From Emticicia sp043780375 (GTDB taxonomy: Bacteria; Bacteroidota; Bacteroidia; Cytophagales; Spirosomataceae), in NCBI RefSeq assembly GCF_043780375.1, contig NZ_JAYWCU010000184.1:1-55127 (forward strand): a stretch of DNA of 55,127 nucleotides. The letters run 5' to 3'. The position numbers and the translations under genes were made by a program. Below the pieces are notes generated by a model. The model was given only the letters and a program-made list of their open reading frames with translations, did no database searches and was not told the origin of the DNA. Shown here in pieces: positions 42,437 through 51,474 of the stretch. Each line of letters begins with the position of its first letter. The first letter of the stretch is position 1.

Positions 42437-43150
42437 TTATTTTTTCTTCCCAGTATTCCTAAAAAACTCATCTCTTGTAACATTATCGGCGGGAGCGGTA
42501 TTTGCCCCAGCTTTCCATGCTTTGTCTTTCCAAGCACCACTTTTAACTGCTTTTACAAAGTTTACCCAAGCAAACGGGTTTAGCAAAGGATTCATCGTTA
42601 CTTGTCCTCGGCTTTCGATTTGCTTCAAAAATTGATTGTTGGCATAACGGTAATTGGCATCTGCACTCATGCCATGCACCGATGCCATTCGAGCAATGTT
42701 TTCGGGACTGTATGTTTCTTGTAAAATCTTTCGTTCTCTATCGTCGGGTAGTTTCATATCGACCAAGGCTTGCTTAAATTCTTCCTCTGTGCTAAAAGGA
42801 TAAACTTTAACTTCTTTTAACATTTTGGAATCGACTTGTAACTCTACAAATACCGAATAATCAAGCTCGGTTTTTTTTGGAATAATATGAAATTGTTTTT
42901 TGAAACCTAAGTAGCTAAAATTAATGGTATCACCTGGAAATACGCCCAAAACAAAATATCCTTTACTATTTGAGAGTGTTCCACGACCAGCTCTTGGAAT
43001 CGTGATATAAGCTCCAGGTAAAGGTTCTTTGGTTTGGCTATCAATCACTAAACCCGAAAAAGTTATGTATTTTATTTCTCCTTGACTAAATGCTAAATTG
43101 CTTATAATCAAGGAAATAAACATTAAAAGAAATGTAATTTTATTTTTCAT
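42437..43150 (-). CDS. Exported CarboxypepD_reg-like protein
   Basis: A 237-residue protein with signal peptide 1-22 (ending AFSQ) and a carboxypeptidase-regulatory-like beta-sandwich (ITFSGLVIDSQTKEPLPGAYITIPRAG, GTLSNSKGYFVLGVFPGDTINFSYLGFKKQ, about 28-90). The C-terminal part (about 115-237) is helical and positively charged with FKQALVDMKLPDDRERKILQETYS and a Pro-rich NPLLNPFAWVNFVKAVKSG. The N-terminal domain is the plug-like fold of SusC-type transporters, but here it is free. Its role is unknown; it lies 10 bp downstream of cdsA and is likely co-transcribed. Confidence 0.8.
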   Translation of the reverse strand: MKNKITFLLMFISLIISNLAFSQGEIKYITFSGLVIDSQTKEPLPGAYITIPRAGRGTLSNSKGYFVLGVFPGDTINFSYLGFKKQFHIIPKKTELDYSVFVELQVDSKMLKEVKVYPFSTEEEFKQALVDMKLPDDRERKILQETYSPENIARMASVHGMSADANYRYANNQFLKQIESRGQVTMNPLLNPFAWVNFVKAVKSGAWKDKAWKAGANTAPADNVTRDEFFRNTGKKK

Positions 43151-43160
43151 CGTGTATAAT

Positions 43161-43994
43161 TCACCCGAAAATTTTCAGAAATGTAACAATAAAAGGCATT
43201 GAAAGCAATAGTCCGTCGAACCTATCCATAAAACCTCCATGACCCGGAATTGTATTGCCCGAATCTTTGATGGCGATACTACGCTTAAAAAGCGATTCAA
43301 CCAAGTCGCCGAGGGTGCCTGTTACGAATATAATGACTGCTACGCCATACCATTGCCAACTTAACAAACTGTCGAAATACTTTGTTAGAATAAACGCTAT
43401 AAGAAGTGAAGTTATTGCCCCTCCAAAAAAGCCTTCCCATGTTTTTTTCGGCGAAACTCGCTCGAAAAGTTTACGTTTTCCCAAAAATCTTCCTGCAAAA
43501 TATGCTCCAGTATCATTTGCCCAAAGTATAAATAAACAACCCAAAATCAGTTGCGGAGCATAACCATTGTCGGTCAGTACCATTTCGTTGATAAGTGCAA
43601 AAGGCACGGCAACATAAATAATTCCAAGAAAAGTGTAGCCAAGGTTTGCAAAAGGTTTTTTGTCTTTTACTCGGTATAATTTTATAAAAAACGTGGTGGT
43701 GAGTAAAGGTACAATGACATAATAATATTTGAAAGACAAAATTTCTTTTTCAATTAAAAAGGTCAAGGAATTCAATACAATTCCACAAAAAATTCCATAC
43801 ACACTAAGAGGAAGGTTTTCATCAAGTTTGAGTAATTTATAAAATTCTCGTTGGGTGAGTATGCTTATTGCTAAAAACAAAACCCAAAAAGTCCATTCAT
43901 TATATAAAACGCCGCACAAAATAATGGTAACGCCTACTACAGCAGCAATGGCTCGTTGGGCAAGGTTAGAGAGTTGGTTCAGTTTCGAGGTCAT
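43161..43994 (-). CDS. cdsA: Phosphatidate cytidylyltransferase
   Basis: A 277-residue inner-membrane enzyme forming CDP-diacylglycerol for phospholipid synthesis. About seven TM helices are visible. The C-terminal catalytic signature is intact: GDLVESLFKRSIAIKDSGN followed by IPGHGGFMDRFDGLLLSMPF; the earlier AND-TGAYFAGRFLGKRKL and SPKKTWEGFFGG motifs are also present. I chose the ATG at 43994; a TTG six codons earlier would lengthen overlap with the upstream DUF2007 gene. It overlaps DUF2007 by 29 bp and leads into the CarboxypepD_reg gene, forming a three-gene minus-strand operon. Confidence 0.95.
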   Translation of the reverse strand: MTSKLNQLSNLAQRAIAAVVGVTIILCGVLYNEWTFWVLFLAISILTQREFYKLLKLDENLPLSVYGIFCGIVLNSLTFLIEKEILSFKYYYVIVPLLTTTFFIKLYRVKDKKPFANLGYTFLGIIYVAVPFALINEMVLTDNGYAPQLILGCLFILWANDTGAYFAGRFLGKRKLFERVSPKKTWEGFFGGAITSLLIAFILTKYFDSLLSWQWYGVAVIIFVTGTLGDLVESLFKRSIAIKDSGNTIPGHGGFMDRFDGLLLSMPFIVTFLKIFG

Positions 43995-44193
43995 TTTGGT
44001 TGAATATGTCAATTACTACTTTTGCGATTGATTCCTGCTCGTCAAGCACTTGGATTTCATAATAGCCGATAAGATAATTACTATCTTGCTTGTTCAGAAC
44101 TACCGCCATTATTTCATGCGTAAGCAGTTCGTTTTTCAATAGCTCGGCTTTGAAAACATTTTTTGTTTCAAAAACTTTTACCCAGTTTGCCAT
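43966..44193 (-). CDS. DUF2007 small protein
   Basis: A 75-residue cytoplasmic protein of the DUF2007 (putative signal-transducing) family: NWVKVFETKNVFKAELLKNELLT, then a HEIMAVVLNKQDSNYLIGYYEIQVLDEQ hairpin and a last helix IAKVVIDIFNQND. Its small ferredoxin-like fold is often encoded beside lipid or cell-envelope genes, as here with cdsA, which it overlaps by 29 bp. Function unknown. A -7 element TATCTTTG stands at 44214-44221. Confidence 0.88.
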   Translation of the reverse strand: MANWVKVFETKNVFKAELLKNELLTHEIMAVVLNKQDSNYLIGYYEIQVLDEQESIAKVVIDIFNQNDLETEPTL

Positions 44194-44213
44194 TTTTTTA
44201 TTGGAATTTGTTT

Positions 44214-44221
44214 CAAAGATA
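44214..44221 (-). promoter_or_regulatory. -7 element of the DUF2007-cdsA operon
   Basis: Minus-strand TATCTTTG matches TAnnTTTG and is 21 bp before the DUF2007 start codon; the spacer has no clear -33 box. Confidence 0.5.
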
Positions 44222-44334
44222 GGAGGAAATTGTTGAAAATGGTATGAGTTTTGAAGGATGGTTAAGTGTTTTGTTTTTTTATATCACAAGAAAAGTTTTA
44301 AATTGCTTCAAAAATATGGGTGAAAGAATAATTT

Positions 44335-44967
44335 ATGCAGATAATCTTAGTTGATGACCACCATCTTTTTGGGCAATCCCTTTACTCTTTACTAATACAA
44401 ATGAAAGAAGTTGAACAAATCAACGTTTTTCAGCGTGGAGCGGAGGTTTTGGCATTTTTGGAAACGAATAAAGTTGATGTAGTTATTTCAGATTTGCAAA
44501 TGCCCGAAATGAATGGGATTGAACTAACTGCCAAAATTCATGAGCAATTCTCCGATGTTAGGGTACTTATTTTGACCATTGATGATGAACCTTATAAAAT
44601 CAGACAAGCCATTTCAGCGGGTGCTTCGGGCTATTTATTGAAAGATACTGATAAAGCCGAATTGGAAGAAGCCATCAGAAAACTACACCAAGGCTTGCCA
44701 TATTATAGCGAAAAAGTGCTAAAAATAATTACTACCAGAGAAAAAGACAAATCACTTATAATCAAAGAATTAGCTCAACTTTCAGCTCGTGAAATTGATG
44801 TTTTAAAATTAGTTGCTCAAGAATATTCGACCAACGAAATTGCCGATTTGTTATTTGTAAGTGTCAATACCGTAGAAAGCCATCGAAAGAGCTTAATGAA
44901 AAAATTGGACGTGAAAAATGTTGTTGGACTAATCAAATTTGCTATGCGGCATAAGCTGGCTGAATAA
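44335..44967 (+). CDS. LuxR/NarL-family response regulator
   Basis: A 210-residue regulator. The receiver domain (1-120) has acidic residues D7-D8, phospho-acceptor D53 (VVISDLQMPEMNG), T81 and K103 (YLLKDT). The LuxR HTH is at about 147-205: LSAREIDVLKLVAQEYSTNEIADLL, then the recognition helix VSVNTVESHRKSLMKKLDVK. NarL-type dimers bind short inverted repeats, which is suggestive given the ACGGTTTACCGT palindromes at 47147 and 51402. It converges with and overlaps the TPR histidine kinase by 26 bp, its likely partner. Confidence 0.93.
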   Translation: MQIILVDDHHLFGQSLYSLLIQMKEVEQINVFQRGAEVLAFLETNKVDVVISDLQMPEMNGIELTAKIHEQFSDVRVLILTIDDEPYKIRQAISAGASGYLLKDTDKAELEEAIRKLHQGLPYYSEKVLKIITTREKDKSLIIKELAQLSAREIDVLKLVAQEYSTNEIADLLFVSVNTVESHRKSLMKKLDVKNVVGLIKFAMRHKLAE

Positions 44968-47065
44968 TAGGTATGCTGATATGCGTCCGAGTTCCCTCTC
45001 CTATTTTCGACTCTATTTCCAATACACCTCTCATTGCTTCTACTCTGTCTTCTACACTCATCAAGCCTTGCCCTTTCGAATAATTTTGTAGTCCTTTTCC
45101 GTTATCTCTCACAAATAATTCGAGTGTTTTTTCATTTTTTCTGAAAGTCATCGCTGCATCTGTCGCTCCCGAATGTTTCAAAATATTATTTATCAGTTCT
45201 AAGCAAATCGAGTAGAGATGAAAAGCCGTTTTTCGGTCAAGAGTAATGTCGCCCAATGCTGTTTCACCAGAAAAGTTTTCTTTTAAGCCTTTTGTATTCA
45301 AGGTAAACTCAATGGGTGTTGAAAAATTAAGCCGTTCTATCATTTTCTGCAAAGCAACTTCTAAACCATATTTTTCGAGTTCTTCGGGTAGTAAATTATG
45401 CGAAATTAGTCGTACTTCTCGGCAAGCATTTTCTACCATCTCCTGAATTTGAGTGTATATTTTTTGGTCGTGATTTGGTAATTTACCGCTATTCAAAGTT
45501 AATAAACTCACTCGAACTGCCGACAATAATGACCCAATGTTGTCGTGCAATGCCGAGGCTACTCGTTTACGCTCAATCGTTTGACCTTTCAACAAAGCCT
45601 CTTGAATTTCATGGTTTTTATTCAACAACTCTTTGTTCTTTTTTCGTAGAATAAAACTATAAGCAATTGCTGAAACCCCAAGTAGAGTAATCAAGCCAAT
45701 AACTAACAAAAGTGATTTTTGTTGCTGATTTTCAAGTGTCAATTTATTCGACAAATCATTAACTTTCAGTTGTTTAGCTAACTTTTCTTGCTCGTTTTTT
45801 TGTTTATCTGATTCTATTTTTAAAGCCTGTTGAGTAGCAAGAGCATGTTCGTTTTCGAGTTTTCGACTGATAGATTCTAAACTAAAATCTTGAGCTAATT
45901 TTTCACTTCTTAGTTTAGTAATTTCATATTGTTTTTGCAGGAAATCTGTTCCTTTTTGCTGTATTAGTTTTTCGTTTTCATAACGAATCTGCATTTTTTC
46001 AATATCATATCGTCTCTGTATTTCGGTCAAATCATTTATTCGCTGTTCTTTTTGAATACTATCTCTCAGAGCGATGGCTTTCTTATAATACTCAAAGGCG
46101 ACTTCGGTATTATTTTTTGATTCGTTTATTTCCGACAAATCTACTAATGCTTGAAACCTGACCGTATTGTTTTGTGAATTAATGGAGTTTTCAAGCATCA
46201 ATTCGGCATATTTTTCGGCATTTTCATAATCTTTTTTTAATTTAAATAACGTTACATAACTCGAATACAATGAAGCTTTTCCTTGTAAATAATTTTTTTT
46301 TGTAAACAAAGAATCAGCTTCATCGAAATACTTTTTAGCTTCCGCAATATTGCGTTCAGCATGTAGATAATGATCCCCCATTATAGATTTTGCAAAAGCA
46401 ATCTGAATATCGTTTTCTGACAATTCGCAATGCTTTATTACTTTCAAAAACATGTTTTTGGCTGTTCCTTTCCGACCTAATATTTGATAAGAAACTCCTG
46501 CAATTCTATAACATTCAGCCAATTGAAGGTGTAAATCAGGAGTTAGTTTAGGCTTTGCTACTAAGTATTCGATGGCTTTTTCGAGGTAACTTGTAGCTTT
46601 TTCATATTCCTTTATATTATAATATATCTGCCCAAAACGAAGGTTTATTTTCCAAATATCATCACATTCGATATTTGTTTCTTCACACTTTTTTAGGGTA
46701 TTCAAATTAGTTTCTAAGGCTTTTGTGTAAAGGTTTTTTTTTAAGTAAAAATTAGAAAAATAAAATAAAGCCCTTAGTTGATATACATTGTTTTTGGAAA
46801 TGATGGATTTTTGATAAAGTTTTTCGGCATAATGTAAGCCCGAATCAGCGGAAGTTCGACTCAGCAAAGAATAGTTTTTGCATATTTTATTCAAATAAAA
46901 CATTTCTAATGTATCATTGACCACAGTAACTTTTAAAACACCAATTTCTTTGAGGCGTTGTTTGGACTGTTCAATTTCTACCAAATTAGGCAATTGAGCT
47001 TTTGAGCTAATATTAATTATAAAATAGAGAACAAGCAGCGATAGAAACTTCTTCATATAGGGCAT
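44942..47065 (-). CDS. TPR-containing histidine kinase (HisKA_3 type)
   Basis: A 707-residue kinase (704 if started at the ATG at 47056, which gives the cleaner signal peptide MKKFLSLLVLYFIINISSKAQ). The periplasmic part is a TPR array (about 60-345). A coiled coil at about 345-455 (Gln/Glu/Lys-rich) precedes one TM (about 457-475). Then comes a HisKA_3 dimerisation domain with phospho-acceptor H507 (ASALHDNIGSLLSAVRVSLL) and an HATPase domain with ELINNILKHSGATDAAM and DNGKGL...GQGLMSVEDRVEAMRG. This matches NarX/UhpB-type kinases that pair with LuxR-type regulators, and the convergent neighbour is one. The TPRs may sense an envelope partner. Confidence 0.92.
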   Translation of the reverse strand: MPYMKKFLSLLVLYFIINISSKAQLPNLVEIEQSKQRLKEIGVLKVTVVNDTLEMFYLNKICKNYSLLSRTSADSGLHYAEKLYQKSIISKNNVYQLRALFYFSNFYLKKNLYTKALETNLNTLKKCEETNIECDDIWKINLRFGQIYYNIKEYEKATSYLEKAIEYLVAKPKLTPDLHLQLAECYRIAGVSYQILGRKGTAKNMFLKVIKHCELSENDIQIAFAKSIMGDHYLHAERNIAEAKKYFDEADSLFTKKNYLQGKASLYSSYVTLFKLKKDYENAEKYAELMLENSINSQNNTVRFQALVDLSEINESKNNTEVAFEYYKKAIALRDSIQKEQRINDLTEIQRRYDIEKMQIRYENEKLIQQKGTDFLQKQYEITKLRSEKLAQDFSLESISRKLENEHALATQQALKIESDKQKNEQEKLAKQLKVNDLSNKLTLENQQQKSLLLVIGLITLLGVSAIAYSFILRKKNKELLNKNHEIQEALLKGQTIERKRVASALHDNIGSLLSAVRVSLLTLNSGKLPNHDQKIYTQIQEMVENACREVRLISHNLLPEELEKYGLEVALQKMIERLNFSTPIEFTLNTKGLKENFSGETALGDITLDRKTAFHLYSICLELINNILKHSGATDAAMTFRKNEKTLELFVRDNGKGLQNYSKGQGLMSVEDRVEAMRGVLEIESKIGEGTRTHISIPIIQPAYAA

Positions 47066-47121
47066 GATTTTACCCTAAAATTATCTTTTTATTTTATACA
47101 AACATCAAAAAGCACTAAAAA

Positions 47122-47191
47122 ATCACGGTTTCCCGTGATACGATTCACGGTTTACCGTAATTGACTGATGCTATTTAATCATAGATCTTTG
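47122..47191 (+). promoter_or_regulatory. Promoter with two palindromes before the first tail-fibre-like gene
   Basis: Two palindromes lie here: ATCACGGTTTCCCGTGAT (47122-47139) and ACGGTTTACCGT (47147-47158), centres 22 bp apart. TTG (47161-47163) and GATCTTTG (47184-47191), 20 bp apart, are likely -33 and -7 boxes. The whole block from the second palindrome to the start codon recurs at 51398-51474 with few changes and identical spacing. The divergent kinase gene starts at 47056-47065, so the site could serve both. Confidence 0.65.
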
Positions 47192-47219
47192 TTGAAATCT
47201 TTTCTTAAACTTTATTCCC

Positions 47220-48818
47220 ATGAAAAAAACCTTATTCTTATTTCTATTTATTAGCTTAGAAATGTTTGGGCAGTCGGTTCTTTTAACGCCAAGTGCCATG
47301 AACAAACAAAATTCTATTCTAGATGATATTACGATGCAAAGCTATTCTATTTATCCTTCCATAATTGGATTAAGGGCAAATGGAACAATTGCTTCGCCAA
47401 CAGCATTAGCTACTGATGATATAATTTTTCAATTGGGCGTAAGAGGTTATACGGGTGGCGGTTTCTCTACATCAAGAGCAAATATTAGATTCAAAGCTAC
47501 CCAAGCTTGGACAAATACTGCAAACGGGACATCGATCACTTTTGAAACAACGCCTAATAATTCTACTATCAAAGCTGAAAGAATGGTGATAAATCAAGAT
47601 GGATATGTTGGAATAGGTATAACGCCAGCAAATTATATTTTAGATATCAATGGTAGATCCAGAATTCGGCATTTTGGTAATACTGCGGGTTTATGGTTCA
47701 ACAAATCTGATAATGCCGAGGGTACATTTGCCGGAATGTATAACGACGATATTTTTGGTTTTTTTGGCATGGGTACAGTTTCCAACTGGAAATTTGGTTT
47801 CGATTTGGTAAATACAAAAATGGGTATCGGCACAATGACACCCAAGCACCCACTCACTTTTCCGAGTGCCCTTGGAGATAAAATATCTTTTTGGGGAGGT
47901 AACACTCTCGCTACCGACAATCATTATGGAATTGGAGTGCAAGGAGCGGCATTTCAGTTTTATGTGCCAACAGTTAGTGATAATATTATTTTTGGGGTTG
48001 GTAGAAGTGCTTCTTTGACCGAAAAAATGAGAATTGAGGGTAGCGGAAATGTTGGAATTGGAATCAATAATCCTAATGGCACTTTGGAAGTAGCAAGAGG
48101 AACTGGCACCAATGGCACAGCGGCTTTTTATGGAACAAGTTGGACATCACATTTTAATTACTCTACTGAAGAAACTACTTATATTAGAGGAGGTAAAAAC
48201 AATGCTAAAGTTTTAATCAATGATTTAGCAGGGTTGGGCAATGTGGGTATCGGTACAGCTTCGCCAAACTATAAATTACAGGTAAATACCATAGGCAACG
48301 GAGCAGGAATTGTTCATGCCAACAATGCAGGTATTCAGGTTGGAACATACGTAGGATATGGGGCGGGTTGGTACGGCACTCTGTCAAATCACCCATTGGT
48401 ATTATTTGTTAATAACGGCAATGCGGCCGTTACTCTTACAACTTCCGAGCAACTGCAAGTTGGAGGCACAACCACGCCAGCAGGCTACAAAATGAGTGTT
48501 GATGGCAAAGTTATTTGTACAGAATTGGAGGTTTTGATCACGCCGTGGCCCGATTATGTTTTTAAGCCAAATTATAAGTTAAAACCTTTACAGGAAATTG
48601 AAAATTTTATTACTAAAAATGGTCATTTGCCAAATATCCCGAAGGCAGAGGACATTGAAAACAAATCACTTGCCTTAGGAAATATGGCAAAACTTCAAAT
48701 GGAAAAAATTGAAGAACTAACACTTTATTTAATCGAAATTAATAAAAGGTTGCAAAAAGTAGAAGATGAAAACCAAGTTTTGAAAAGCGAATTGAAAGCC
48801 ATTAAATCTCAAAACTAA
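47220..48818 (+). CDS. Secreted tail-fibre-like repeat protein (long form)
   Basis: A 532-residue exported protein (signal peptide 1-18, ending FGQS). It is made of repeats with the phrase GNVGIGTxxP or VGIG (about residues 135, 200, 280, 345), interspersed with GLWFNKSDNAEGTFAGM and YIRGGKNNAKVLINDLAG, which recur in the 394-aa paralogue at 51475. The C-terminal part (about 425-532) has SVDGKVICTELEVL, WPDYVFKPNYKLKPLQEIENFI, NGHLPNIPKAEDIE, and a long coiled coil ending in KIEELTLYLIEINKR. This is the common tail-fibre/peptidase-S74-like surface architecture of Bacteroidota; no catalytic S74 motif is clear. It is followed after 7 bp by the large propeller gene, probably one operon. Confidence 0.85.
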   Translation: MKKTLFLFLFISLEMFGQSVLLTPSAMNKQNSILDDITMQSYSIYPSIIGLRANGTIASPTALATDDIIFQLGVRGYTGGGFSTSRANIRFKATQAWTNTANGTSITFETTPNNSTIKAERMVINQDGYVGIGITPANYILDINGRSRIRHFGNTAGLWFNKSDNAEGTFAGMYNDDIFGFFGMGTVSNWKFGFDLVNTKMGIGTMTPKHPLTFPSALGDKISFWGGNTLATDNHYGIGVQGAAFQFYVPTVSDNIIFGVGRSASLTEKMRIEGSGNVGIGINNPNGTLEVARGTGTNGTAAFYGTSWTSHFNYSTEETTYIRGGKNNAKVLINDLAGLGNVGIGTASPNYKLQVNTIGNGAGIVHANNAGIQVGTYVGYGAGWYGTLSNHPLVLFVNNGNAAVTLTTSEQLQVGGTTTPAGYKMSVDGKVICTELEVLITPWPDYVFKPNYKLKPLQEIENFITKNGHLPNIPKAEDIENKSLALGNMAKLQMEKIEELTLYLIEINKRLQKVEDENQVLKSELKAIKSQN

Positions 48819-48825
48819 TAACGCC

Positions 48826-51309
48826 ATGAAGAAAATTCTATATTTTTTGTCATTTATTTCTTTTTTTGCCTTCGGGCAGCAAAAAGAAGAAGATTCTCCA
48901 CAAGGAAGAGCCGAGTTTGAATACCGCCGCATTGCCCCACCCGATGGCTCAAAAATTCCGTTTGGTGAGTTAAACAGGGCTAATCAACAAATTGATGCCT
49001 ACTTTAGAAATCGTCCAAAAACAGCCATTCCCAATATTGCATGGCAAGAACGAGGGCCAAGTAATATTGGTGGTAGAGTAAGAGCCATTATGTTCGACCC
49101 CAACACCACCAATAAAATTTGGGCAGGTAGTGTTGCAGGAGGGCTTTGGTACAACTCCAATGTATCAAATATCAATACTAATTGGACAAAAGTAGATGAT
49201 TTTTGGGAAAATCTTGCAATTACTTCTATTGCTTATGACCCTACCAATACGCAACGTTTTTATGTAGGTACTGGTGAAGGTTTTGGCAACCTCGACCAAG
49301 TATTGGGCGGTGGCATGTGGCGAACCGAAGATGGCGGTGCTACTTGGAACCGACTACCTAACACAGTGCCAAACCATGATAATACTGATACTGATGTAAA
49401 GGCGGTATTTAGAAGTGTGCAGAAAGTTATTGTAAATTCGTCAGGAAGAATTTTCGTGGGTGGTAATCATGGCGTAGCGTACTCCGACGACAATGGCGAT
49501 AACTGGCTGATGGTAAGCAACTTACCATCAGGTTTCTTTGTAGACGATATGGAGATTTCGAGCATCGGTACGCTCTACGTAGTCATGAGGCAATGGGGCG
49601 GCAATAATAATCCTTGGCTTAGACGCATATATAGGTCAACAAATGCCGCTTACTCAGCTTGGTCGCTCATTACACCTATCGATAATAGCATTTGGGGAGT
49701 AAGAACCGAAATAGCCCTTGCTCCATCTACAAGTGGTAATAGTCAAGTAATTTATGCCATCTGCCAAAACGATACTACTAACAATAGCAATGGTGTATTA
49801 TGGTTCAAGAAAAGTAGTGACAACGGAGCCAACTGGTCTAATATTACGATTCCGAGTTTTACGGGCAATGTCAATGACCATTTTACAAGAAATCAAGCTT
49901 GGTACGATTTAATTTTGGCGGTACATCCCACCAATTCCAGCCTTGTTATTGCAGGAGGTGTTATTTTGGCTCGAACAACCAATGGTGGCACTTCTTGGCA
50001 CGTATATGATAGCTTTCCTGTTCATGCCGACGAACACGGACTAAAATTCGACCCTAATGATGCTAATAATGTGCTAATCAGTAATGATGGAGGGGTTTAT
50101 TATTCCACCAATTTCGGTAACTCATCTACTGCTTCGGCCAGTGTTACCTTTGAAGATAGAAACCGAAATCTTCGTATTACACAGCCTTATCATGTAGCCA
50201 TGAAAAACATTGCAGGTGATAATTATCTAATCGGTGGCACACAAGACAATGGCACAATACGCACCGACCACCCTTATGTTGGCACAGGAAACGAGGTACT
50301 AGGTTCTGACGGTTGGCGGTGCTTTATTGACAACAATGAGCCTAATATCAGAATTTTATCAACACAATATATTAGTCATTATTTTTATGATGGCACCAAT
50401 ACTCCTGTTCAATTTATAAATGGTGGCACAGCAGCATTCTATAATCCTTGCGATTACGACGACATAAATAATACTTTTTTTGCCTTTCGAGACAGTAGCC
50501 AACAAGCAGGAAATATTTATACAAGATTTTATCGGGTTACAGGCATGGGCGGTACTCGCACCGTTAATACTTTTAAAATCAATATTGCCATACCCGTTAG
50601 TTTTATAAAAGTTGGGCGGGCAGCCAATACTATTATTGTTGGCTGTGGCGATGGGCGAATCTACCGTATTTCGAGTGTTAATCTTGCTACCGCCACGGCT
50701 ACAATCTTGCGAAATGCCAGCAATACATATATTTCATGTATTGACGTTGGCGTTGATGATAATGAGATTTTGGCTATTTTTTCAAACTATAATACCAGTT
50801 CGGTGAGATATACCAACACGGGCGGCACAACTTGGATTGATAAAGATGCTGCAACCCACGGGCTGCCCAATATTCCTGTCAGATATGGCCTATTTAATCC
50901 TACCAATCGAAATCAAGTTTTAATTGCCACCGAATCGGGAGTATGGTCAACGATGAACATAACTGGAGCAAACCCTGGTTGGGAACCAACCGACCAACTA
51001 CTTGCCCACGTACGGTGTGACATGCTTTTTTATCGCTCTGCCGATAATATGATTGCCGTTGCCACCCACGGGCGAGGAGCTTTTACGGCGATTCTGAATA
51101 CTTGCCCAAGCGATTTGAGTTTATTTGTAGATTCTAATGGTTCGAAACATTATGAGGTTAGTAATGCGATCACCTCACAAGCTGAATTACAATTAAATAA
51201 AAAGGTAAGATATGATGCGGGCTACAAAGTAAGGCTTACCAATGGTTTTAAAGTAAAAGCTGGCACGCATTTCAAAGCCTATATTGATGGTTGCGGAGGA
51301 ATAAGATAA
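48826..51309 (+). CDS. Large secreted BNR/VPS10-like beta-propeller protein with 3-coathanger C-terminus
   Basis: An 827-residue exported protein (signal peptide 1-18, ending AFGQ). Residues about 60-755 form a large propeller of the sortilin/BNR type with repeated Asp-box-like turns: SNIGGRVRAIMFDPNTTNKIW, MWRTEDGGATWNRL, VAYSDDNGDNWLM, TTNGGTSWHVYDSF, VYYSTNFGNSS and TGGTTWIDKDAATHG. Such propellers are typical of surface-bound enzymes or adhesins; a catalytic site cannot be assigned. The last 70 residues (758-827, starting CPSDLSLFV and ending DGCGG) are a 3-coathanger-type domain, the kind of C-terminal Gly-Cys domain found in this lineage. It lies 7 bp after the tail-fibre-like gene. Confidence 0.8.
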   Translation: MKKILYFLSFISFFAFGQQKEEDSPQGRAEFEYRRIAPPDGSKIPFGELNRANQQIDAYFRNRPKTAIPNIAWQERGPSNIGGRVRAIMFDPNTTNKIWAGSVAGGLWYNSNVSNINTNWTKVDDFWENLAITSIAYDPTNTQRFYVGTGEGFGNLDQVLGGGMWRTEDGGATWNRLPNTVPNHDNTDTDVKAVFRSVQKVIVNSSGRIFVGGNHGVAYSDDNGDNWLMVSNLPSGFFVDDMEISSIGTLYVVMRQWGGNNNPWLRRIYRSTNAAYSAWSLITPIDNSIWGVRTEIALAPSTSGNSQVIYAICQNDTTNNSNGVLWFKKSSDNGANWSNITIPSFTGNVNDHFTRNQAWYDLILAVHPTNSSLVIAGGVILARTTNGGTSWHVYDSFPVHADEHGLKFDPNDANNVLISNDGGVYYSTNFGNSSTASASVTFEDRNRNLRITQPYHVAMKNIAGDNYLIGGTQDNGTIRTDHPYVGTGNEVLGSDGWRCFIDNNEPNIRILSTQYISHYFYDGTNTPVQFINGGTAAFYNPCDYDDINNTFFAFRDSSQQAGNIYTRFYRVTGMGGTRTVNTFKINIAIPVSFIKVGRAANTIIVGCGDGRIYRISSVNLATATATILRNASNTYISCIDVGVDDNEILAIFSNYNTSSVRYTNTGGTTWIDKDAATHGLPNIPVRYGLFNPTNRNQVLIATESGVWSTMNITGANPGWEPTDQLLAHVRCDMLFYRSADNMIAVATHGRGAFTAILNTCPSDLSLFVDSNGSKHYEVSNAITSQAELQLNKKVRYDAGYKVRLTNGFKVKAGTHFKAYIDGCGGIR

Positions 51310-51397
51310 TCAAAATCACAAACTTTACTATAAGGCATCATCAAATTGTGTTACATTTTTTGAAGAAAACAGGCTTTTATTTGCGTTTTTTATTAAT

Positions 51398-51446
51398 AAT
51401 CACGGTTTACCGTAATTGACTGATGCAATATAATAACAGACCTTTG
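51398..51446 (+). promoter_or_regulatory. Promoter with palindrome before the second tail-fibre-like gene
   Basis: The palindrome ACGGTTTACCGT (51402-51413) is centred 67.5 bp before the start codon, exactly as for the first gene. TTG (51416-51418) and GACCTTTG (51439-51446) are spaced 20 bp, like the first promoter. Sequences from palindrome to start codon are nearly identical between the two genes. Confidence 0.65.
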
Positions 51447-51474
51447 TAGAAATCTTTTCTTAAACTTTATTCCC

